NCBI GenBank assembly: GCA_030838025.1 | Contig: JAUTXM010000285.1 | Coordinates: 1-5,713, forward strand | Reading direction: 5' to 3' | From: Acidimicrobiaceae bacterium | Lineage (GTDB): Bacteria > Actinomycetota > Acidimicrobiia > Acidimicrobiales > Palsa-688 | Length of the DNA: 5,713 nt | Shown: one piece after another, positions 1-5,713 of the stretch | Numbering within the stretch: the first letter of the stretch is position 1 | Layout: each line of letters begins with the position of its first letter | Position numbers and translations under genes: made by a program | The notes under the pieces: model-generated | What the model was told of the DNA's origin: nothing | Database searches by the model: none | What the model saw: the letters and a program-made list of their open reading frames with translations, nothing else

Positions 1-597
1 CTGGCGCCGTGTGATCCGGGCGGTGAGCCGCTGCTGGCCGCGTTCGCCCTGGTCGGGGTCGATCCAGGAGACGTGGTGGCGGTGGCGCTCAGCCACCTGC
101 ACTCCGACCATGCGGGCGGCTTGCGCCTCTTGGCCCCCGACGTCCCGGTGTACTGCCAGCGCCGTGAGTTGGAGTACGGGCTCCGGCCCGGTCCCGAGCC
201 CGAGTCGCATGGCCTGTGGCGTATCAACTACGACGACCCGGCGATCGACTGGCGGCTGCTCGATGGTGACGCGTCGCTGGCGCCAGGCCTCGACGCGGTA
301 GCGACCTATGGACACACCGTCGGGCATCAGAGTTTCGTGGTCAGCGGGGGCGACGGCGACGCCACGGAGATGGATTGCCCCGGCTACGTGTTCGCCTTCG
401 ACGCCGCCGACCTGACCGAGAACATCGACTCGGAGTTGGCCGTGGGTTCGTTCATCGACTGCACCCCCGAGGAGACGATCGACGCCATCCGCCGGCTGAA
501 GAGCATCGCCAAGGAGCGGGGCTATCGGTTGCTGCCCGGTCACGACCCTCATGCATGGCCGGCGTTCACGGCGGAGCTGGGAGTACCCGGCCCGTAG
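1..597 (+). CDS. MBL-fold hydrolase, N-acyl-homoserine lactonase-like (5' end missing)
   Basis: The open frame runs from the first base to the TAG at 595-597, so the start lies outside the window. The visible part has the metallo-beta-lactamase HxHxDH motif (SHLHSDHAGG; His codons at 94 and 100, Asp at 106, His at 109). A second motif GHTVGHQS follows (first His at 313), then an Asp in FDAADLTEN (codon 400) and a last metal-ligand His in LPGHDP (codon 541). Order and wording fit the AiiA/AttM group of dinuclear zinc lactonases, which open the lactone ring of acyl-homoserine lactones; the stretch from GHTVGHQS through DAADLTEN, IRRLKSI and GHD parallels AiiA as I remember it. Oddity: the position of the AiiA active-site Tyr (DASY) is Asp here (DAAD, codon 409). 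Substrate is therefore uncertain; another lactone or ester is possible. The fold call is firm, the lactonase call moderate. No second gene follows closely on this strand. Confidence 0.85.
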   Translation: MAPCDPGGEPLLAAFALVGVDPGDVVAVALSHLHSDHAGGLRLLAPDVPVYCQRRELEYGLRPGPEPESHGLWRINYDDPAIDWRLLDGDASLAPGLDAVATYGHTVGHQSFVVSGGDGDATEMDCPGYVFAFDAADLTENIDSELAVGSFIDCTPEETIDAIRRLKSIAKERGYRLLPGHDPHAWPAFTAELGVPGP

Positions 598-604
598 CCA
601 CCGC

Positions 605-622
605 CCATGACATTCGTCATGG
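605..622. repeat. Inverted repeat, 7-bp arms, just after the lactonase-like gene
   Basis: CCATGAC (605-611) and GTCATGG (616-622) are perfect complements around a 4-nt ATTC loop, 7 nt past the stop codon of the lactonase-like gene. No T-run follows, so it is not a classical intrinsic terminator. It could be a weak transcription-stop hairpin or a binding site for a dimeric regulator. The rest of the 598-805 spacer shows no convincing promoter or gene to me. Confidence 0.4.
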
Positions 623-792
623 TGGATTCCGACCGTGTGGCACTTCTCGGACGGGTCCGATTCGTTCATTGTCGAAGGAGCGAGGCGACGACGGGAGCCG
701 GTGATGGCAGCGATTGCGATCCAAAGCGACGGCCTGCGATGAGACTGGCATTCTCGAAGCGTCGTACTGAGCGTGGGAGAGGCAGCGACACC

Positions 793-798
793 AAGGAG
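793..798 (+). promoter_or_regulatory. Ribosome binding site that sets the hydrolase start
   Basis: AAGGAG lies 7 nt before the GTG at 806. This is near-ideal spacing and is why I prefer 806 over the in-frame GTG at 773, which has no comparable site and would add eleven residues unlike the family N-terminus. Confidence 0.65.
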
Positions 799-805
799 CG
801 CGCCC

Positions 806-1267
806 GTGGCCGGTGAAGGATTGTCGGAAGAGGGCCTGGCCCGGTTGGACGACGTGATGGCAGGCCACGTCGAGCGCGGCCGGTTGCCCGGCCTCATCAC
901 GCTGGTGGCCCGGGGCGGCGTCGCCCACGTCCAGGTGCACGGCACCCGGACATTCGGAGACGACGAACCGATGGCGCGCGACGCCATCTTCCGGATCGCG
1001 TCACTGACCAAGCCGGTGGCGGCCGTGGCCGCGCTGACACTCGTCGAGGACGGCACGTTGGATCTCGGCAGCCCGGTCGATGACCTGCTGCCGGAGCTGG
1101 CCGACCGGCGGGTGCTCACATCCATTGGCGCCGACCTCGATGACACCGCGGCAGCCGACCGGCCGATCACCCTCGAGGACCTGCTCACGTTCCGGCTCGG
1201 ATTCGGCTGCATCATGGCGCCGCCCAACACCTACCCCATCCAGGTTGCCGAGGCCGACTCCAGTTGA
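806..1267 (+). pseudogene. Serine hydrolase/beta-lactamase (EstB-like), N-terminal part before frameshift
   Basis: This 153-residue piece is the front half of a class C beta-lactamase-family (PF00144) serine hydrolase. It shows the nucleophile motif SLTK (Ser-66 codon 1001, Lys-69 codon 1010) in the usual setting FRIASLTKPVAAVAALTLVE. The family helix-turn text GTLDLGSPVDDLLPEL and ITLEDLLTFRLGFG follow. Family members act as esterases, D-aminopeptidases or beta-lactamases; the substrate cannot be read from this. The frame ends at a TGA (1265-1267) after ...AEADSS, in the middle of the domain. The remaining motifs continue immediately in the next frame. No signal peptide is seen, so the intact enzyme would probably be cytoplasmic. 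Start chosen at GTG 806 because of the AAGGAG at 793-798. Confidence 0.85.
1250..1267 (+). other. Frameshift site in the serine hydrolase
   Basis: The upstream frame reads ...GCC GAG GCC GAC TCC AGT TGA. If one base is inserted after GCC GA (for example GAG CTC), the text becomes A-E-A-E-L-Q-L-N-S and flows straight into IGPPWPP of the second frame. The defect is therefore a one-base deletion at about 1257. No homopolymer or X-XXY-YYZ slippery heptamer is present, which argues against programmed frameshifting. A GAGG at 1250-1253 lies 10 nt before the TTG at 1264 and could weakly support reinitiation. Confidence 0.75.
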
Positions 1268-2019
1268 ACTCGATCGGCCCGCCGTGGCCGCCGACACCGT
1301 GGGCGCCGGACGAGTGGATCCGCCGGCTGGGGACACTCCCCTTGATGCACCAACCCGGTGAGCGGTGGATGTACAACACCGGCTCGCAGGTGCTCGGGAT
1401 CCTGGTCGAGCGGGCCGTCGGCAAGCCCCTGGAAGCGTTCCTGCGCCAGCGCCTCTTCGAGCCGCTCGGTATGGTCGACACCGCGTTCAGCGTGCCGCCC
1501 GGGAAGCTCGACCGGTTCACGACCGCGTACGCCCCTGACGCCGAGACCGGTGCGCTTCGGGTCCTCGACGCTGCGGCCGACAGTTGGTGGAGCCGGCCCC
1601 CCGCCCTTCCCGACGCCGCCGGGTGGCTGGTGTCGACTATCGACGACTACTGGGCGTTCGTGCAGATGATCCTCAACCGAGGCGAATACCGGGGGCGGCG
1701 CATCCTCTCGGAGCTCGTGGTGGACCGGATGACGAGCGACCATCTCAGCGCCGAGCAGCGGGCGGCGGCCAAGTTGTTCCTGGGGGACGGGGGCGGCTGG
1801 GGGTTCGGTCTGCGGGTGCCCGCGGCCGGCGGGGCGACAGGGCGCATTCCGGGTGGTTTCGGTTGGGACGGCGGCAGCGGCACGACGTGGCGGTCGGACG
1901 TGGATCGGGGGATTACCGGGATCCTCTTGACGCAGCGGGCCATGACATCGCCCGAGCCGCCGGAGGTGTTCGACGACTTCTGGACCTGCGCCTACGGGGC
2001 GATTGCAAGGACTTTGTAA
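1264..2019 (+). pseudogene. Serine hydrolase/beta-lactamase (EstB-like), C-terminal part after frameshift
   Basis: This 251-residue frame carries the rest of the same domain. It has the text LPLMHQPGERWMYNTGSQVLG with the catalytic Tyr (codon 1372), and the KTG-equivalent GWDGGSGTTW (1861-1890, residues 200-209), which is typical of EstB-like actinobacterial hydrolases. The only initiator near its beginning is TTG at 1264, which overlaps the TGA of the front half (TTGA). Restoring one base near 1257 joins the two frames into a single 404-residue protein, close to the usual family length. Without the front half this piece lacks the Ser nucleophile and should be inactive alone. A two-chain enzyme made by stop/restart coupling is possible in principle, but single-chain proteins are the norm in this family. 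Confidence 0.85.
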
Positions 2020-2064
2020 GCGGGCGGTCAGGTGCGGGCACGGGCATCGTGGCGCACTACGGTC

Positions 2065-3114
2065 ATGGCGGTCACCAGTCACGCCTCGTCGTCGCCTGGA
2101 TCTGCCCCCAGGGTCGGGGTCGTCCTGGTCACGGTCGTCCTGGTCACGGTCGTCCTGGTCACCGCCGCCATGCTCCTTGGTTGTGGACGCCGCCGCGGCC
2201 CGCTGCTGACGCCGACCGCCGCGCTCGGGATCATTCGAACCGAGCGTGACCTGAACGATCGGGCCAACGCGACCCTCGACGTCGACCTTCAGGATCGCCA
2301 CGAGACGGGGGCCGCGGCACGCATCGACGACGATGCATTCCGGCGGCTTCTCGTGGCTGGGAAGACGGCGGTTCCCGGCGCGGTCCAGACGAACGGATCC
2401 CGAGCATTCGTCCCCCGGCAGTCCGACTATCCAGCGGAGTTCCTGGGCCAGTGGACCGAAACCGGGGCTGACGGCACCCATGGCACAACGCTGGGGCTCT
2501 TCGTCCGCCTGGCGCCCGGCGACGCCTGGCGGGTCACGCTCTACGTCTATGCGCCGTCCGACTCCCCCGATCCCATTCCAGAGCTGGCGGTTGACCGGGA
2601 CGGCTACGCGGTCCGCCTGTCGGTGGGCCAGACGCAGAAGCTGCGCACCAGCGCGGACGACATCGCCCGTGGCTTGGCCGAGTATTGGAACGGGTACGAC
2701 GACCCGACGTTTCCCCTCTCACCCGCGTTGGCGGCGGGGAGTTGGACGACGCAGCGGAACGAGAACACGCGCCAAGATGTGGCGAAGAAGGCCGGCGAGC
2801 AGCAGACGGAGCACTTCTCGGCGTCCGCGGGACCGTACCGGTACGGGACCGCCTACCGCACCCGGTCCGGTGACGCGCTGCTGTTCATCTCCCTGGTCGA
2901 GCACATCGCAGTATCGGTCGTACCACCGATGTTTTTCACGACCCCCATGACATACCGCGGTCGTCAGGTCCTCCCACTGTCCATCACCCAGGGGGCCCAC
3001 GAAATGTTTGTCGACGTCCTCTACACCATCGCCGTCGTCGAACCTTCAGCCGGCCGACCCGTTCGGCTCATCGCCGGCTATTCAGGACCGATCGGCGCGG
3101 CACGCGTCGGCTGA
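2065..3114 (+). CDS. Lipoprotein of unknown function
   Basis: This encodes a 349-residue protein with a lipoprotein signal peptide. A short n-region ends at Arg, followed by a hydrophobic run made of three copies of VVLVT, then AAMLLGC with the lipobox Cys at residue 40 (codon 2182). After lipidation the protein would sit on the outer face of the membrane. The mature part is hydrophilic and has no Cys beyond the anchor. An early segment (TERDLNDRANATLDVDL) is probably helical, and FLGQWTETGADG...LGLFVRLAPGDAWRVTLYVYAP looks like beta-sheet. It faintly recalls actinobacterial lipoproteins of the DUF8094 type, but I cannot confirm that. An in-frame GTG at 2032 would add eleven residues. Neither start has a clear ribosome site; ATG 2065 gives the more usual signal-peptide length. 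It begins 45 nt after the serine hydrolase and may be cotranscribed with it. Confidence 0.8.
   Translation: MAVTSHASSSPGSAPRVGVVLVTVVLVTVVLVTAAMLLGCGRRRGPLLTPTAALGIIRTERDLNDRANATLDVDLQDRHETGAAARIDDDAFRRLLVAGKTAVPGAVQTNGSRAFVPRQSDYPAEFLGQWTETGADGTHGTTLGLFVRLAPGDAWRVTLYVYAPSDSPDPIPELAVDRDGYAVRLSVGQTQKLRTSADDIARGLAEYWNGYDDPTFPLSPALAAGSWTTQRNENTRQDVAKKAGEQQTEHFSASAGPYRYGTAYRTRSGDALLFISLVEHIAVSVVPPMFFTTPMTYRGRQVLPLSITQGAHEMFVDVLYTIAVVEPSAGRPVRLIAGYSGPIGAARVG
2119..2163 (+). repeat. Three tandem 15-bp repeats in the signal-peptide core
   Basis: GTCGTCCTGGTCACG occurs at 2119-2133 and 2134-2148, and again at 2149-2163 with only the last base changed (C). The unit is in frame and encodes Val-Val-Leu-Val-Thr each time, so copy-number change would lengthen or shorten the hydrophobic core of the signal peptide by five residues without breaking the gene. 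Confidence 0.95.
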
Positions 3115-3294
3115 TCCGAGGTTTCGAGGCGACCGGCCGGGCTGCTTGCGGTACCCACACCGGCGGGCCATGATCGCAATGTCCGTTCCCACGCGCCGGC
3201 TGGCTCGTTCGCCATGAGCCCGACTCAGCACTCATGAATCGCAAAATCCCCTGCCGCGCCCCCACCCACCAGCCCAGGCCCGGAGTAACCCACC
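3115..3294 (+). other. Intergenic spacer without a recognised gene
   Basis: These 180 bases separate the lipoprotein gene from the MauE-like gene. I find no convincing terminator hairpin with a T-run, no clear -35/-10 pair and no small gene. ATGATCGCAA (from 3170) and ATGAATCGCAA (from 3234) form a loose, imperfect direct repeat about 60 bases apart. The only clear signal is the GGAG at 3282-3285 before the next gene. Confidence 0.5.
3282..3285 (+). promoter_or_regulatory. Ribosome binding site before an ATC start
   Basis: GGAG sits 9 nt before ATC at 3295 and is the only good ribosome site in this region. It is followed by an in-frame TAA (3286-3288), so translation of the downstream frame must begin after it. 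No ATG, GTG or TTG occurs between here and GTG 3337. Confidence 0.5.
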
Positions 3295-3873
3295 ATCGCT
3301 GACGCCGCTCTGGCCGCCCGGGTCCTGCTTGCCACGGTGTTCGCAGTGGCAGGACTCGCCAAGCTCATCGACCGTGCCAGTGTCCGCGACGCCGCTCGCG
3401 CCTTTGGCGTGCCCGGGCCGCTGGTGGCGCCGGTCGCCACGGCGTTGCCGTTCGCCGAGCTCGGTGTCGCCGTCGCACTCGTCATCTCCGCCAGTGCGGT
3501 CGCCGGTGCCATCGCCGCTTTGGTGCTGCTGGGCACATTCATCACGGGTATTGCGATCAGCCTCGCTCGGGGTCGCCAGCCCGACTGCCGGTGCTTCGGC
3601 CAGGTCCACTCGGCACCCGTCGGCTGGAAGACGCTGATCCGCAACGTCGCCTTCGCCGCCGCGGCCATCTTCGTCGTGGCGGCCGGTCCCAGCGCCAGCC
3701 TGCGCGACTGGTCGGTGAGCATGAGCGGACTCGAGTGGCTCGCCCTCGCGGTCGCCATCGTCTTGGCGGTGGCCTTCGTGGTCGAGGGGTCACTGCTGGT
3801 CGACAAGTGGCACCGGAGCACCGGGAGTAGCGTGGGCTCGAGCCGCCGGGGCGACCGCAAGCGTCCGGAATAA
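3295..3873 (+). CDS. MauE/DoxX-like redox-associated membrane protein
   Basis: This is a small multi-pass membrane protein of 192 residues when read from ATC 3295. Hydrophobic segments lie at about residues 5-22, 41-66, 67-90, 110-128 and 145-168. Between segments three and four is PDCRCFGQ, with the Cys pair at codons 3586 and 3592, followed by HSAPVGWKTLIRN. This arrangement is characteristic of the MauE family (methylamine utilisation) and of actinobacterial relatives usually called MauE/DoxX. They are thought to pass reducing equivalents to periplasmic or cell-surface thiol proteins. Start: the first standard start, GTG 3337, would cut off half of the first membrane helix (AALAARVLLATVFAVAGLAKLID). 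The frame is open only back to the TAA at 3286-3288, and ATC 3295 has a GGAG 9 nt before it. So either ATC is used or an ATG has been changed. The C-terminal tail is basic. No thioredoxin-like partner is next to it in this window. Confidence 0.82.
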   Translation: MADAALAARVLLATVFAVAGLAKLIDRASVRDAARAFGVPGPLVAPVATALPFAELGVAVALVISASAVAGAIAALVLLGTFITGIAISLARGRQPDCRCFGQVHSAPVGWKTLIRNVAFAAAAIFVVAAGPSASLRDWSVSMSGLEWLALAVAIVLAVAFVVEGSLLVDKWHRSTGSSVGSSRRGDRKRPE

Positions 3874-3900
3874 CGTCACTTTTTTGGTTTGAGTCGGGCC

Positions 3901-3925
3901 CAAGTTGGGAATAATCCCCAACTTG
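3901..3925. repeat. Inverted repeat, 9-bp arms, between convergent genes
   Basis: CAAGTTGGG (3901-3909) pairs perfectly with CCCAACTTG (3917-3925) across a 7-nt AATAATC loop. Its place between two converging genes suits a bidirectional stop hairpin, but there is no T-run on either side. A dimeric regulator site is the alternative. Confidence 0.6.
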
Positions 3926-3943
3926 ACGGCCTGCGTCCCCCGA

Positions 3944-3975
3944 TTTTCCCCAAAGTTATCCACAGGTGGGGAAAA
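3944..3975. promoter_or_regulatory. DnaA box within an inverted repeat
   Basis: TTATCCACA at 3956-3964 matches the strongest E. coli DnaA-box consensus exactly. It lies between perfect complementary arms TTTTCCCC (3944-3951) and GGGGAAAA (3968-3975). Only this one box is seen, and no dnaA, dnaN or parAB genes are in the window, so this is not evidence of a full replication origin. It could titrate DnaA or be part of a dispersed repeat. Confidence 0.45.
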
Positions 3976-3987
3976 CTCTCGCCCGGA

Positions 3988-4992
3988 TCAGCCGCCGTTC
4001 ACGACGGGAAAGCAGCGATCGCTGAGCTGGCCGAGCGCGTACGTCGTGTAGTAGCCGAACACCATTGACCGACATCGCTCGCTCCACGCCAAGGCGTCAG
4101 GGGTGGCGATGCGGTGGCTGACTTGGAGGATGCCGCCCTCGAAGACCCGGTACTCGGCCCATGTTCCGGGGAAGTCCTTCACGCAAGCCACCTCGACCCA
4201 CGGGACATTGCCCGTCTCAGGAAAGCGGCGAACGCGGTTGCGGTGCGTGTGGCCGGCAAAGTATCCGACCAGCGCAGGGCGGCGCGCGATGACCTGGACC
4301 AACGCCTCGGAGTCGTCGGGGTGCAGGCCGAAATAGGTGTCGGGCCGCGACCGCGAACCCGGCTTCCAGCAGTGGTGATGGCCGAAAACCAAGACAGGCC
4401 GGTCGGCGTCGGCCCCGACCTGGTCCAGCCAGTTCAGCTGGTCGCGATCAAGTCGCCCGCTGGGCAGTCCTCCGACGGCAGTGTCGACCAGGGCGAGGCT
4501 CACGCCGGGCAGGTCCACCAGCTGCGGTCCCGCCTTGGGAAGCGCCGTGTCATGGTTGCCCCGCACCCACCACAACCGCTCCCCGAACGCCTCGCCGTAG
4601 TGGGCCCGGAACGCCGCCATCTCCTCCGGTCGGCTGGCATCGGTCAGGTCGCCCTTGGCGATGACCGCGTCAGGCGAGAGGGCGGCCATCTCGGCGACCG
4701 CGCCCCGGTTCATGACGTCGGGATAGGGATCTGCGCCGGGTTCGCTCGAGAGGACGGGGCCGATATCGAGGCCCGGAATGTCCAGGCGGCCGCACTCGGT
4801 CTCACCGAAGTGGAGATCATTGACCGTCGCAATCGTCGCCAGGCGTTCACCGGGGGGGCGGGGCAGGGTGCGGAACTCGATGCCGACGTGGGTATAGCGC
4901 GTGTCGGGATTGAGGCCGTTCAGCGGAATGGGCCGGGGCCCGTCGAAGATGACGGCCTCGTCGTCCGCGACGGTCGTCAGCTCTAACGCCAC
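3988..4992 (-). CDS. Calcineurin-like metallophosphoesterase
   Basis: The 334-residue product begins with about 45 residues that look like a small beta-rich domain (ELTTVADDEAVIFDGPR...GLNPDTRYTHVG), as in the N-terminus of purple acid phosphatase relatives. The phosphoesterase domain follows with all metal motifs: DLH (59-61), GD (114-115), GNHD (145-148), GHHH (204-207) and GHTH (247-250). These coordinate a two-metal centre that hydrolyses phosphomonoesters or diesters. It most resembles the CpdA-like/class III phosphodiesterase group, but the substrate is unknown. No signal peptide is seen. I chose GTG at 4992-4990, with GGGAGG at 5009-5004 upstream. The longer frame back to 5133 only overlaps the epsilon-subunit gene in another frame and adds a Pro/Ala-rich stretch unlike the family. 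It starts 20 nt after the epsilon-subunit gene and probably shares its transcript. Confidence 0.9.
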   Translation of the reverse strand: MALELTTVADDEAVIFDGPRPIPLNGLNPDTRYTHVGIEFRTLPRPPGERLATIATVNDLHFGETECGRLDIPGLDIGPVLSSEPGADPYPDVMNRGAVAEMAALSPDAVIAKGDLTDASRPEEMAAFRAHYGEAFGERLWWVRGNHDTALPKAGPQLVDLPGVSLALVDTAVGGLPSGRLDRDQLNWLDQVGADADRPVLVFGHHHCWKPGSRSRPDTYFGLHPDDSEALVQVIARRPALVGYFAGHTHRNRVRRFPETGNVPWVEVACVKDFPGTWAEYRVFEGGILQVSHRIATPDALAWSERCRSMVFGYYTTYALGQLSDRCFPVVNGG

Positions 4993-5012
4993 GCTTTTCC
5001 CACCCTCCCTGC

Positions 5013-5185
5013 TTATCGCAGCCAGGGCCGCTCCCGGCGGGCAGGCGAGGGGCGGGCCCACCACCGCCCTGAAAACCGCCACCGGTTGGGGGACGGCTCC
5101 GCGGGTTGGAGGTCGGGCGGCGGGCGGGGCCAAAGCAGTTCGACCGCGACCATGATGGCGGCCATTTCCTCGTCGCTCGGGTCGA

Positions 5186-5189
<4 letters not shown>
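5013..5189 (-). CDS. Acyl-CoA carboxylase epsilon subunit (58 residues)
   Basis: This very short gene reads VIDPSDEEMAAIMVAVELLW, then a Pro-rich linker, then NRWRFSGRWWARP and a basic end WLR, with TAA at 5015-5013. An acidic helical start followed by a W-R-x-S-G-R motif near the C-terminus is the signature of the acyl-CoA carboxylase epsilon subunit family (AccE/PccE, PF13822). In actinobacteria this small protein binds the biotinylated alpha and carboxyltransferase beta subunits and stimulates the complex. Its GTG start overlaps the TGA of the beta-subunit gene (GTGA, 5189-5186), which implies translational coupling. Length is close to that of the short Streptomyces epsilon proteins. The family call rests on motif and position only, but the two agree well. 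Confidence 0.85.

Positions 5190-5713
<524 letters not shown>

Larger units (their letters stand above)
3874..3987. other. Convergent intergenic spacer with hairpin and DnaA box
   Basis: The 114 bases lie between two convergent genes and are visibly richer in A/T than the flanks. They start with a run of six T (3880-3885), but no strong stem precedes it. Next come a 9-bp-arm hairpin (3901-3925) and a perfect TTATCCACA flanked by TTTTCCCC and GGGGAAAA arms. The region may terminate transcription from both sides or bind a protein; neither hairpin is followed by a T-run on either strand. Confidence 0.6.

Noticed and set aside
607..816. Possible 69-residue gene in the spacer before the serine hydrolase
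   Set aside because: No ribosome site, Arg-rich composition without any family feature, and it overlaps the palindrome and the next gene's ribosome site.
1250..1267. Programmed ribosomal frameshift
   Set aside because: No slippery heptamer or clear downstream structure; the homologous protein text is restored by a plain one-base insertion.
2119..2163. CRISPR-like repeat
   Set aside because: The 15-bp units are directly adjacent with no spacers and encode a signal-peptide core.
1231..2481. Long open frame of 416 codons on the - strand
   Set aside because: It lies antisense to the serine hydrolase and lipoprotein genes, has low-complexity Arg/Pro/Asp text (including an Asp-Gln-Asp repeat from the 15-bp repeat) and no recognisable domain. 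It is a GC-rich shadow.
3225..3860. Open frames on the - strand opposite the MauE-like gene
   Set aside because: Ala/Thr/Ser-rich text without motifs, opposite a gene with membrane helices and a CxC motif.
3874..3987. Complete replication origin
   Set aside because: Only one DnaA box, no long AT-rich unwinding stretch, and no replication genes nearby.
4114..4986. Open frame of 290 codons on the + strand
   Set aside because: It is antisense to the metallophosphoesterase, which has every family motif; the antisense protein has none.
4993..5133. Longer N-terminus for the metallophosphoesterase
   Set aside because: The extra 47 residues overlap the epsilon-subunit gene in a different frame and do not resemble the family; GTG 4992 has a ribosome site.

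Overview
The window is high-GC DNA with dense genes, GTG starts and overlapping stop/start junctions. It looks like a free-living actinobacterium. The strongest pointers are an acyl-CoA carboxylase beta subunit followed by a tiny epsilon-type subunit, a MauE/DoxX membrane protein with a CxC motif, and an EstB-like serine hydrolase. Acidimicrobiia is my guess within Actinomycetota, but nothing here proves the class.

Layout, + strand: (1) 1-597, the 3' part of a metallo-beta-lactamase-fold gene resembling N-acyl-homoserine lactonases; (2) 598-805, an intergenic stretch with one small inverted repeat; (3) 806-2019, a class C beta-lactamase/EstB-like serine hydrolase split by a -1 frameshift near 1257, so its SxxK and Tyr motifs lie on two separate frames; (4) 2065-3114, a lipoprotein of unknown function whose signal-peptide core is a perfect five-residue tandem repeat; (5) 3295-3873, a MauE/DoxX-like redox membrane protein whose best start appears to be an ATC codon.

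Layout, - strand, read from right to left: (6) 5186-5713, the C-terminal part of an acyl-CoA (propionyl-CoA type) carboxylase beta subunit; (7) 5013-5189, a 58-residue gene that reads as the carboxylase epsilon subunit and overlaps the beta-subunit stop codon; (8) 3988-4992, a calcineurin-like metallophosphoesterase 20 nt further on. These three look like one transcription unit.

The two strands converge on a 114-bp, relatively AT-rich spacer (3874-3987). It holds a 9-bp-arm hairpin and a perfect DnaA-box sequence TTATCCACA framed by TTTTCCCC/GGGGAAAA arms.

I do not see a wholly new system. The most useful results are the short epsilon-subunit gene, the frameshifted hydrolase, the ATC start, and the DnaA-box-bearing spacer. 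The two gene-level defects (frameshift and ATC for ATG) may be real or may be single-base errors in the sequence.
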